Assembly: GCF_005937985.2 (NCBI RefSeq) | Contig: NZ_CP042172.1 | Span: 2,480,001-2,544,000, forward strand | Source of the DNA: Arthrobacter sp. KBS0702 | GTDB lineage: Bacteria > Actinomycetota > Actinomycetes > Actinomycetales > Micrococcaceae | DNA: 64,000 nt | Direction of reading: 5' to 3' | Shown: one piece after another, positions 27,715 to 34,756 of the stretch | Layout of the letters: each line of letters begins with the position of its first letter | How positions within the stretch are numbered: position 1 is the first letter of the stretch | Notes under the pieces: model-generated | Seen by the model: the letters and a program-made list of their open reading frames with translations, nothing else | Told to the model about the DNA's origin: nothing | Database searches by the model: none | Translations under genes and position numbers: made by a program

Positions 27715-28605
27715 GTGTACATTCGAGCGGTGAAGGCGTCCCTGTACCTCGTCCTGGCCACCCTGTTCTGGTCCGGAAATTTCGTCGTCGGCCAGGCCGC
27801 GGTCGCCTCAATGACCCCCATGGACCTGACCTTCTGGCGCTGGACGCTGGCTGCGCTGCCGCTGCTGGCCCTGGCCCACTTCGTGGAAAAGCCGGACTGG
27901 CGGGCGGTGCTGCGCCGCTGGCCGGTGCTGCTGCTGCTGAGCGTGCTCGGCATGAGCGGCTATACCCTGCTGCTCTACGGTGCGCTGGGCTACACCTCCG
28001 CGATGAACGCCTCGCTGATCACGGCGGCCAATCCTGCGCTGATCGTGGTGATGGCGATCGTCCTGCTCGGCGAAAAGACCACCCACCTGGGCTGGCTTGG
28101 CATCGGGCTGGGGCTGCTGGGGGTGCTGCTGGTGCTGACCCGCGGCGAACTGCAGCGCGTGTTCAGCCTCTCGGTCAACACCGGCGAACTGATGATGATC
28201 GGCGCCATTGTGGTCTGGGGCAGCTACACGATCATCGCCCGCAGGCTGGACATCCCCGCCATCGCCGCCACTGCGGTGCAGGTCGCCATCGCCACCGTGA
28301 CGCTGGCGCCCTTCGCCCTCGCGCTGCACGTACGGTTCCCGGAGACCCCGGCCGAAGGCTGGTCGCTGGCCTATATTGCCGTCTTCCCCTCGCTGGGGGC
28401 CTACCTGTTCTGGAACCTGGCGCTGAAGACCACCCCGCCTGGGACCGCGGGGAACTACCTGAACCTGATGGTGGTGTTCACGGCGCTCATTACGGTCGCG
28501 CTGGGGACGCCGCTGACACTCGTCCAAGTCGTCGGCGGCGCCATGGTGGTCGCCGGCGTCCTGCTGACCGGCCTCAAGGGGCAGGCCAGGCTCAAGCCGG
28601 CCTGA
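27715..28605 (+). CDS. EamA/DMT-family transporter
   Basis: The roughly 296-residue inner-membrane protein shows about ten hydrophobic helices in two EamA repeats (LATLFWSGNFVVG at the start of the first, LMMIGAIVVWGSYTIIARR at the start of the second). Family members export amino acids or other small metabolites. Two GTG starts are possible, at 27715 and 27730; the second gives VKASLYLVLATLFWSGN, which matches the usual family N-terminus better, but neither has a strong ribosome site. The 3' end overlaps the convergent HTH regulator by 14 bases. Confidence 0.9.
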   Translation: MYIRAVKASLYLVLATLFWSGNFVVGQAAVASMTPMDLTFWRWTLAALPLLALAHFVEKPDWRAVLRRWPVLLLLSVLGMSGYTLLLYGALGYTSAMNASLITAANPALIVVMAIVLLGEKTTHLGWLGIGLGLLGVLLVLTRGELQRVFSLSVNTGELMMIGAIVVWGSYTIIARRLDIPAIAATAVQVAIATVTLAPFALALHVRFPETPAEGWSLAYIAVFPSLGAYLFWNLALKTTPPGTAGNYLNLMVVFTALITVALGTPLTLVQVVGGAMVVAGVLLTGLKGQARLKPA

Positions 28606-29290
28606 TCCGGGCGCAGCACTGGGCCGGCGTGGCGGCATCCCGCGCCCTGAGCTCCTCGATGTCGAGCGCCTCCACCCGGTCCGGGTCCACACCGCAGCCC
28701 GCAGCGGCGCCGGCCAGGAAGGCGCCGTTCATGGCGCAGACCACGGCCGTATGGCCCTGGGCCACCCGGTGGAAGGGACAGTTGAGCAGCACCAGCCCGC
28801 CGGCGCCGTCGTCCGCGGGCAGGTACCCCTCCTCGGCGAGCAGCGCACCAAAGTCACCCCCGCCGGAGGACTCCCCCGCCGCCACCCCGCGCGTGCGGGC
28901 GGCCTGCAGCAGCGCGTCCCGAGCGGATCCGCCGTCGGCCGCGGATTGTTCAATGGCGGTCACCAGCAGTTCGGCGGCCAGGTCGTAGCTGCGCTCCGGA
29001 ATCGACGCCGAGACCTCCTGCACGGCGGCACGGTAGAGCTTGGCCGGACGGCCCGAGCCCGGGCCCTCCTTGCCGCCGATTTTCCGGAACTCCACCGCCA
29101 GCAGGCCGTCGTGGACCAGGCGGTCCAGATGGAAGGACGCCGTGCTGCGGGCCATCCCCAGCGACCCGGCCGCATCGTCGCGGCTGACGGAATCCTCCGC
29201 GGCGGCGACAAAGCGGAAGAGGCGCCGACGGCTCTCATCGCCCAGCGAGGCCACGGCGGCCAGCCTGCGGCTCCACGAAAAGGGGTTCAT
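28592..29290 (-). CDS. Winged-helix regulator with cysteine-rich C-terminus (COG2345/SufR-like)
   Basis: The 232-residue protein has an N-terminal ArsR/HTH_20-type domain (DESRRRLFRFVAAAEDSVSR to STASFHLDRLVHDGLLAVEF, about 18-68) and a C-terminal domain with NCPFHRVAQGH (Cys171), VVCAMN (Cys185), Cys199 and a terminal CC pair (225-226). That C-P-F-H...C...C arrangement is typical of COG2345 regulators, of which SufR binds an Fe-S cluster and senses iron or redox state. The gene is divergent from a DoxX-like gene, and a repeated A/T-rich element lies between them. ATG 29290. Confidence 0.82.
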   Translation of the reverse strand: MNPFSWSRRLAAVASLGDESRRRLFRFVAAAEDSVSRDDAAGSLGMARSTASFHLDRLVHDGLLAVEFRKIGGKEGPGSGRPAKLYRAAVQEVSASIPERSYDLAAELLVTAIEQSAADGGSARDALLQAARTRGVAAGESSGGGDFGALLAEEGYLPADDGAGGLVLLNCPFHRVAQGHTAVVCAMNGAFLAGAAAGCGVDPDRVEALDIEELRARDAATPAQCCARIRPA

Positions 29291-29304
29291 AAATCCACCC
29301 TAGC

Positions 29305-29370
29305 TCTAAAAACAAGATTCATTGCTTAACCTGCTCTTCCATTCTAAAATCAAGATATCCATTTTTAGAA
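29305..29370. promoter_or_regulatory. Repeated A/T-rich element between HTH regulator and doxX-like gene (candidate operator)
   Basis: TCTAAAAACAAGATTC (from 29305) recurs as TCTAAAATCAAGATAT (from 29343), a direct repeat 38 bp apart. The second copy is followed by an inverted TTTTTAGAA (29362-29370) that reaches into the ribosome site GAAGGAG of the downstream gene. A similar TTTTAGAA is seen at 25099-25106 upstream of the FAD reductase gene. In a high-GC genome these blocks stand out and fit an operator shared by the divergent pair. Confidence 0.5.
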
Positions 29371-29380
29371 GGAGTGCACG

Positions 29381-29794
29381 ATGAAATCTTCAACCACACT
29401 GGCAGCCCCATCCCCGGCCGTCGCGGCCGGCGCCCAGCGGCAGGCCTTCCTGCTGCTGCGCACGGTTTTCACGGTGGCGCCGATCATCTTCGGTCTGGAC
29501 AAGTTCACCAACCTGCTCACCCATTGGACGATGTACCTCGCCCCCGTGGCGACGTCGGTGGTCCCCCTGCCGGCGCAAACGTTGATGTACATCGTTGGCG
29601 TCGTGGAAATTGTCGCCGGCCTCGCGGTAGCCCTCCGGCCCCGCTTCGGGTCGCTGCTCGTCGCCGTCTGGCTGCTGGGCATCATCATCAACCTGCTGGT
29701 CCTGGGCAGCTACTTCGACGTGGCGCTTCGTGATTTCGGCCTGCTGGTCGGGGCAATTGCCCTGAACCGGCTCTCGCCGGTCAGGGGCCGGTAG
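29381..29794 (+). CDS. DoxX-like small membrane protein
   Basis: The 137-residue protein has four hydrophobic helices (LLLRTVFTVAPIIFGLDKFT, TLMYIVGVVEIVAGLAVAL, LLVAVWLLGIIINLLVLGSY, DFGLLVGAIALNRLS), the layout of the DoxX/DoxD superfamily, whose members take part in thiosulfate:quinone reduction or form oxidoreductase complexes in the membrane. ATG at 29381 has AGAAGGAG upstream. Divergence from the SufR-like regulator suggests redox- or metal-responsive control. Specific activity is unknown. Confidence 0.83.
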   Translation: MKSSTTLAAPSPAVAAGAQRQAFLLLRTVFTVAPIIFGLDKFTNLLTHWTMYLAPVATSVVPLPAQTLMYIVGVVEIVAGLAVALRPRFGSLLVAVWLLGIIINLLVLGSYFDVALRDFGLLVGAIALNRLSPVRGR

Positions 29795-29858
29795 CCTCGG
29801 CTGCCGTCGTCGGGCTCTCCGCCCTGGGCTGTCCGCCCCGGACCGCCGGTGCAGGGGG

Positions 29859-30430
29859 TCAGGACGACGGCGGCAGCACGGACAGCCGGGCGGCGACGTC
29901 GGCACGGGCCGCCGCGAGTGCGGCCCGGTCCGGGCAGAAGACGGAGACGTAGACGGACGAGCCGGTCTTGGCGAAAAGCCGGGCGTAGCTGGCGGCCGCC
30001 CGGGATTCGGCTTTGTCGCCGCGTTCGAGCACGAGCACCCCCACCCGGGGACCCGGTTTGTCCGCCTCACCGCCCCAGCGCAGCGCGTCTTTCGTGAGGC
30101 AGGGCGGCAGGATGCTCGGGTCGAGGTAGTGGAACAGCGCTTCCGTGGACGCCTTGTCATCGCCCGGGGCAACGAGCGGCCACTGGTTGACCCGGTCTTG
30201 GCCGAGGCCAGGCAGCCGTCGGACTTCAGGACTCGCTGGCGCCGGCCACGTCCTGCCTGCCGGGCGACCAGCCGGTCCCGTGCCGCCACGGCTTCGGCGT
30301 CGTGGCCGGGGGTAACGGTCGGGGTGGCGGGGCCGGCGGCGCTGCTGACCGGTGTCGGTGCCGAGGGATCAGGACCGCCAGCGCCGGCACGGTGCGGCAA
30401 GTCCGGCCCGGGTTTGCCGTTGCCACTGCC
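29859..30430 (-). pseudogene. Decayed gene downstream of the lipid kinase (frameshifted, N-terminus lost)
   Basis: On the minus strand, a convincing protein end is coded by 29859-30190: FHYLDPSILPPCLTKDALRW, then VGVLVLERGDKAES and SVYVSVFCPDRAALA to the stop. This frame has no ATG, GTG or TTG upstream except a late GTG at 30044 that would leave only 61 residues. A second frame (about 30230-30430) reads like the Pro/Thr-rich linker after a lipoprotein cysteine (SAPTPVSSAAGPATPTVTPG, AEAVAARDRLVARQAG). The simplest reading is one ancestral exported protein with a frameshift between about 30180 and 30260, whose 5' end was overwritten by the lipid kinase gene. A sequencing indel is the main alternative. 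Confidence 0.45.
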
Positions 30431-30434
30431 GCGC

Positions 30435-31337
30435 CTATGCCAGCACCCGGAGGGCGCCGGGGACGACGTCGATGGTCAGCGGCAACGGCCCTATGCGCTC
30501 GCCGTCCGCATACGCGACGACGCCGTGCGCCTCCAGTTCGACCCGCCGGACCCGGCGGATCTCTACGGCCGGGTGGCCCACGTGCTTGCCGGAGAACACC
30601 TTGGGGAACACCGCCAGGAATCCCGCGCGGGACAGCGGCCGGACGATGAATAGGTCGAGGTACCCGTCGTCGAGCGCGGCGTCGGGCACAACCTTCATGC
30701 CGCCGCCGATTGACTGCCCGTTGGCCACCGAAATCAGCATGGCCCCCTGCTGCCAGCGTTCGCCGTCGGCCGTCACGGTGTACTCAATGGCGCCGAAGGT
30801 GGCCAGCTCGCGCAGCATGGCCAGGTTGTACCGGGCGCGGCCCCGCGGCCACCGCCAGGTGTTGGCGCGCTCGTTGACAGCCGCATCGAAACCAGCCGAC
30901 ACGACGCCGGCAAACCAGTGTGTCCGGTCGCCCGCGCGCACCCGGCCCGCGTCGATCACCCGGCCACCCGCGGGCAGCGCCGCGAGGACCCGGGCGGCCG
31001 CCGCGGGGACGTTGTGCCGCGGCAGCCCAAGCGCCCGGGCCATGTCGTTTCCCGTGCCGCTCGGAATGATGCCCAGGGCGGTCGCTCCGAAGGCGGCACC
31101 TGATCCGGCGAGCGCATTCACACCAAGGTGCACCATGCCGTCGCCACCGGCCACCACCAGCGCGTCCACCCCGTCGGCCAGCGCCTTGTCCACGGCCCGG
31201 GACAGCAGCTCGTAACTGTCCTCGCACAACAAATGGACCTGCACGCCGGCCGCGCGGAAACACTCCGCCGCTTCGCGGCCTGCATGCCGGCCGCGGCCAA
31301 AGGAGGCGCGCGGGTTGACGGCGAGGGCGATCTTCAT
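30435..31337 (-). CDS. Diacylglycerol/lipid kinase family protein (DagK/YegS-like)
   Basis: The 300-residue protein has the DAGK catalytic domain at the N-terminus (MKIALAVNPRASFGRGRHAG, then VVAGGDGMVHLGVNALAG with the nucleotide-binding GGDG about residue 64) and GIIPSGTGNDMARALGLPR, followed by the YegS-type beta domain with FDAAVNERAN and DDGYLDLFIVRPLSR. It probably phosphorylates diacylglycerol or a related lipid to recycle phospholipid intermediates at the membrane. ATG 31337. Its stop lies only five bases from the remnants of the next gene on the same strand. Confidence 0.92.
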   Translation of the reverse strand: MKIALAVNPRASFGRGRHAGREAAECFRAAGVQVHLLCEDSYELLSRAVDKALADGVDALVVAGGDGMVHLGVNALAGSGAAFGATALGIIPSGTGNDMARALGLPRHNVPAAAARVLAALPAGGRVIDAGRVRAGDRTHWFAGVVSAGFDAAVNERANTWRWPRGRARYNLAMLRELATFGAIEYTVTADGERWQQGAMLISVANGQSIGGGMKVVPDAALDDGYLDLFIVRPLSRAGFLAVFPKVFSGKHVGHPAVEIRRVRRVELEAHGVVAYADGERIGPLPLTIDVVPGALRVLA

Positions 31338-31462
31338 GGGCTGAATTATGCCAGCCGCCGGGAACCATCCACGGCTGCGCGCTCGTTATTCACCCAGCCG
31401 GTTAAACTGGCCACGCCGGGGGTCCAGGCCGGACCCGCTCCACAGACGCAAAGGATTCGTGC

Positions 31463-32434
31463 TTGACGCAGGGCAGCAGCTCGCATTACCAGGTCCTCAG
31501 GATCCCTGTCACGGCGACGGACAAGGACATCAAGGTGGCCTACCGCAAGGCCGCCCGAACGGCGCACCCCGACCACGGCGGCGACGCCGCTACCTTCCGC
31601 CGGGTGACCCTGGCCTACGAGACCCTCATCGATGCCAAGCGCCGCGCCGACTACGACCGTTCCTACGGCAGCGGCACCGCATTTTCCAGTCGGACGGCCC
31701 CGGCCGAGGAAGGGGCGCACTTCGACGCGCCCGCGGCCGGGAGCCGGGCCTCCGCGCATGTCCGCCGGCCCAACACGCCGCGGAACACCGCCGCGGACGC
31801 CCCGGTCTACGTGCCCTCCTTCGAGGAGGTGGCGGCAAGCGGCGAGGTGCCGCTGATCACGGAGCCGGTGGCCCGGCAGCAAGTCCACGGCATGCCCCGC
31901 AAACGCGGACTCTTCGGCGCTGAGGCACGCATCCAGCGCGAAATGCGGACGGTCCAGCTGATCACCCGGCAGATCCTGCCGGCCATACCGGCCGCCCGCT
32001 TGGTTAACGGACTGCAGTCCCCGGCGGACAACAGCCATATTGACCATGTCCTGCTCTCCGGCTACCGGCTGGCCGTCATCGGTTCGATGCTCCTGCCGCC
32101 GGGCGCCTACGCCTGGAACGGGAGCACGCTGAACCACGGCGGCCGTTCCATCGCCCCGCCGCAGCTGGCGCACGTGGTGCGCAGGATGCAGGACATCTTC
32201 CCCGAACTCAACGTCACCGGCTGGACGGTGGTCCACAGCACCGACGGCAACCTGCACGAACCAGTGATCGACCGGCACGGACGCCCCCGGGACCGGGGCG
32301 ACAGCCATGAGATTGTGCAGGTCGTCAACGCCGCCGGGCTGGCCCGCGGCCTCAAGCAGTTCCTCAGTTCCGGGCCGGCCCCAAACACGGTGAACGTTCC
32401 GGTGCTCGCCCGGCTGCTGCGCGGAATGCACTAG
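31463..32434 (+). CDS. J-domain protein with C-terminal NERD-like domain
   Basis: The 323-residue protein starts with a J-domain (SHYQVLRIPVTATDKDIKVA to KRRADYDRSYGSG, about 7-70) with the DnaK-activating HPD at 35-37. A linker of about 80 residues follows. The C-terminal part (about 155-300) has IDHVLLSGYRLAVIGSML at 193-210, then GAYAWNGSTLNHGG and a QLAHVVRRMQ helix, which resembles the NERD (nuclease-related) domain. The usual NERD acidic-x-Lys motif after the IDH strand is not present. No zinc-finger or substrate-binding DnaJ domains exist. TTG at 31463 has AAGGA upstream. It likely recruits DnaK to a specific client, not a general chaperone. Confidence 0.72.
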   Translation: MTQGSSSHYQVLRIPVTATDKDIKVAYRKAARTAHPDHGGDAATFRRVTLAYETLIDAKRRADYDRSYGSGTAFSSRTAPAEEGAHFDAPAAGSRASAHVRRPNTPRNTAADAPVYVPSFEEVAASGEVPLITEPVARQQVHGMPRKRGLFGAEARIQREMRTVQLITRQILPAIPAARLVNGLQSPADNSHIDHVLLSGYRLAVIGSMLLPPGAYAWNGSTLNHGGRSIAPPQLAHVVRRMQDIFPELNVTGWTVVHSTDGNLHEPVIDRHGRPRDRGDSHEIVQVVNAAGLARGLKQFLSSGPAPNTVNVPVLARLLRGMH

Positions 32435-32463
32435 CGTCCCGGACCGCTCGCTAGGATGGAAGC

Positions 32464-32931
32464 GTGTTCCGCATCCTCTTCCACAGCCCCGAAATTCCCG
32501 GCAACACCGGCAACGCCATCCGGCTGGCCGCCATCACGGGGGCAGAACTGCACCTCGTGGAACCGCTGGGTTTTGATTTTTCCGACGCCAAGCTCCGCCG
32601 CGCCGGCCTGGACTACCACGACCTCGCCGTCGTCACCGTGCACCCGGACATCGACGCCGCCTGGGAGGCGCTGGCACCCGAGCGCGTTTTTGCGTTCACC
32701 TCCGACGGTGAAACCTCCTACACGGACATCGGCTACCTGCCCGGCGACGTGCTGATGTTCGGCCGGGAATCCGTGGGCCTGTCCGAGGAACTGAAGCACG
32801 ACCCGCATGTGACGTCCCGCGTCCGGCTGCCGATGCTGCCGGCGCTGCGCTCGCTGAACCTGGCCAATGCTGCGTCGATCGCCGTCTACGAGGCCTGGCG
32901 CCAGCACGGCTTCGCGGGAGCGAAGCTCTAG
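32464..32931 (+). CDS. trmL: tRNA (cytidine/uridine-34 2'-O) methyltransferase TrmL (SpoU family)
   Basis: TrmL methylates the ribose of the wobble nucleotide in tRNA-Leu using SAM. The 155-residue protein is a bare SPOUT domain: FHSPEIPGNTGNAIRLAAIT (7-26), LHLVEPLGFDFSDAKLRRAG, LMFGRESVGLSEE (motif 2) and LPMLPALRSLNLANAASIAVYE (motif 3), which form the trefoil knot. GTG start at 32464, 29 bp after the J-domain gene on the same strand. Length matches TrmL and not the longer SpoU rRNA methyltransferases. Confidence 0.93.
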   Translation: MFRILFHSPEIPGNTGNAIRLAAITGAELHLVEPLGFDFSDAKLRRAGLDYHDLAVVTVHPDIDAAWEALAPERVFAFTSDGETSYTDIGYLPGDVLMFGRESVGLSEELKHDPHVTSRVRLPMLPALRSLNLANAASIAVYEAWRQHGFAGAKL

Positions 32932-32991
32932 CGGCGCCGCCGACCGGTGCGGGCAAGAACGTCCGCCTGCGAACGAACCCCGAAGTCCGGC

Positions 32992-33018
32992 CCATCCGGG
33001 TCCGCCGCTGCTCCGAAT
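32992..33018 (+). promoter_or_regulatory. SigK-type promoter upstream of sigK
   Basis: CCATCC (32992-32997), 15-bp spacer, CCGAAT (33013-33018). This equals the promoter consensus reported for mycobacterial SigK (CCATCC then CCGAAT). Position and orientation put a transcript start near 33025, upstream of sigK, and suggest autoregulation. Confidence 0.65.
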
Positions 33019-33184
33019 GCCTTCTGAGAGACCATCCAGGCTAAACGTCGAAGGGAGCGAGGAACGGCAGGTGAGCACAATGCAGGTGGATAGACGCCCG
33101 GCCCCCCAGGCTGCGGGCAACCACGGCGCTGTCGAAGCCCGTCCTGGCCCGCGTTCCGCGGCTGGCGCCTTATGCTTGAAGGCG

Positions 33185-33790
33185 ATGGACACTCCGAATG
33201 CCCCGAACCCCGAGGCCGCCGCTCCCCCCAGCGCCCCAGCCGACCTGAACCGCCGGCTGGCAGTTCTGCTCGGGCAGATCGCCGACGGGGACCAGGCCGC
33301 TTTCGCCGAGTTCTACCAGCTCACCTCGCGCCGCGTTTTTGGTATGGCCCGCCGGGTCCTGATTGACCCGGAGCTGAGCGAGGACACCACCCAGGAGGTT
33401 TTCCTGCAGGTCTGGCAGAACGCGGCGAAGTTCAACGCCGATGTCGGCAGCCCGCTCGCCTGGCTGATGACGATTTCGCACCGCCGGGCCGTGGACAAGG
33501 TCCGCTCCTCGCAGTCGTCCACCGACCGGGAGTCCAGGTACGGCGCCAGCAGCCAGGAGATCGACCACGACTCCGTCTCCGATGAGGTCGGCAGCCGACT
33601 CGAAGCCGAAGCGGTGGTCCGCTGCCTGGACACGCTGACCGACACGCAGCAGGAATCCGTCCGGCTCGCCTACTACGGCGGCCTGACCTACCGGGAAGTC
33701 GCCGAGAAACTCAACGCGGCCGTTCCCACCATCAAGTCCCGCATCCGCGACGGACTAATCCGACTGAAGACCTGCTTGGGGGTGAGTTGA
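33185..33790 (+). CDS. sigK: ECF RNA polymerase sigma factor SigK
   Basis: The 201-residue protein has sigma-70 region 2 (AAFAEFYQLTSRRVFGMARR, TQEVFLQVWQNAAKF) and region 4 (LTDTQQESVRLAYYGGLTYR, REVAEKLNAAVPTIKSRIRD), the size and spacing of ECF factors. Immediate coupling to an RskA-type anti-sigma gene (one base apart) identifies it as SigK. In Mycobacterium, SigK controls secreted antigens and its activity depends on RskA; the target set here is unknown. ATG 33185 has GAAGG only two bases away. An in-frame GTG at 33071, with AGGA seven bases upstream, would add 38 residues and is a real alternative. Confidence 0.9.
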   Translation: MDTPNAPNPEAAAPPSAPADLNRRLAVLLGQIADGDQAAFAEFYQLTSRRVFGMARRVLIDPELSEDTTQEVFLQVWQNAAKFNADVGSPLAWLMTISHRRAVDKVRSSQSSTDRESRYGASSQEIDHDSVSDEVGSRLEAEAVVRCLDTLTDTQQESVRLAYYGGLTYREVAEKLNAAVPTIKSRIRDGLIRLKTCLGVS

Positions 33791-33791
33791 G

Positions 33792-34673
33792 ATGAACGAC
33801 ATGAATCACCAGGACAGCGCGGGCACGCCCGGCAGCTTCTCCGCCGACATCGCCGGCGACCTCAGCTCCGGCCGCGCCGTCGACCTCGCCGAGGTCTACG
33901 CGCTGCACGCCCTAGACGACGCCGAACGCGACGCCGTCGACCGCTACCTCGCCGACGCCCCGCCGGCCGAGCGCGCCGAATTCGAACTGCGCGTCCGGCA
34001 GGCACGCGAGACGCTGGCCATGAGCTTCAGCGCGGAGGAGGAACCGCCGGCGGGGCTCTTCGACCGCATCGTCTCGGCTCTTCCCGCCCAAGGTGCCGGG
34101 ACTTCCGCTGGCGGGCGCACCTCCCCCGCCGTTGCCCCGGTGGTGGCCCGGCCGGTTCGGGACAACGCCGAACTTCCGGTCACGGACGAACTCGGTGCCG
34201 CCCGCAAGCGCCGCGAGGAGCGGAGGCGGCCGCAGGGCACCCGCAACTGGCTGATCGGCGTCGCCGCAGCAGCCGCGATCGCCGTGGGCGGAGTGGGCGT
34301 GGGCGCCTATGTCGCCAACCAGAATGACCCGCTCAACCAGGTGATGCAGGCCGGCGATGTGCGCAAGGCGACGATCGACGTGGTCGGCGGCGGCACGGCC
34401 TCGCTCACGCTCTCGCCCTCCAAGGACGCCGCCGTGGTGAAGATGAACGGTGTGCCCGCCCCGCCCTCGGGCAAGGTCTACCAGATGTGGCTGATCCCCA
34501 AGGACGGCTCGGCCCCGGTCTCCAAGGGCCTGATGGACGCCGAAGCGCTGTCCAAGCCGGCCGTCGTCACGGGCATCGGCTCTGCCGCCGCCCTGGGCAT
34601 CACGGTGGAGCCGGCGGGCGGCTCGAAGACACCCACAATGCCGACCGTGGCCTCGGCCCCGCTGGGCGCCTAA
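33792..34673 (+). CDS. rskA: Anti-sigma-K factor RskA
   Basis: The 293-residue protein has an N-terminal cytoplasmic anti-sigma domain (VDLAEVYALHALDDAERDAV onward, about 30-110), one membrane helix (NWLIGVAAAAAIAVGGVGVG, about 150-172) and an extracytoplasmic RskA domain with VYQMWLIPKDGSAPVSKGLM. It is expected to hold SigK inactive until regulated proteolysis releases it. No zinc-binding HxxxCxxC motif is visible in the N-domain. ATG one base after the sigK stop indicates co-translation. Confidence 0.92.
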   Translation: MNDMNHQDSAGTPGSFSADIAGDLSSGRAVDLAEVYALHALDDAERDAVDRYLADAPPAERAEFELRVRQARETLAMSFSAEEEPPAGLFDRIVSALPAQGAGTSAGGRTSPAVAPVVARPVRDNAELPVTDELGAARKRREERRRPQGTRNWLIGVAAAAAIAVGGVGVGAYVANQNDPLNQVMQAGDVRKATIDVVGGGTASLTLSPSKDAAVVKMNGVPAPPSGKVYQMWLIPKDGSAPVSKGLMDAEALSKPAVVTGIGSAAALGITVEPAGGSKTPTMPTVASAPLGA

Positions 34674-34682
34674 GTCCAAACA

Positions 34683-34730
34683 ACAACAAAGCCGCGCAGG
34701 ACCCCCATCGGGCCTGCGCGGCTTTGTTGT
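34683..34730. terminator. Bidirectional terminator between rskA and the gluconate permease gene
   Basis: Perfect 18-bp inverted repeat (34683-34700 with 34713-34730, loop 12) with A-run on the left and T-run on the right, so it can stop both sigK-rskA (plus) and the gluconate genes (minus). Confidence 0.9.
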
Positions 34731-34756
34731 GCCGGTGTGGTGTTGTCCGTGCGCCG

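Noticed and set aside
33033..33050. A second CCATCC box upstream of sigK
   Set aside because: The following CGAAGG is only 11 bp away, too short for the SigK spacing, and differs from CCGAAT.
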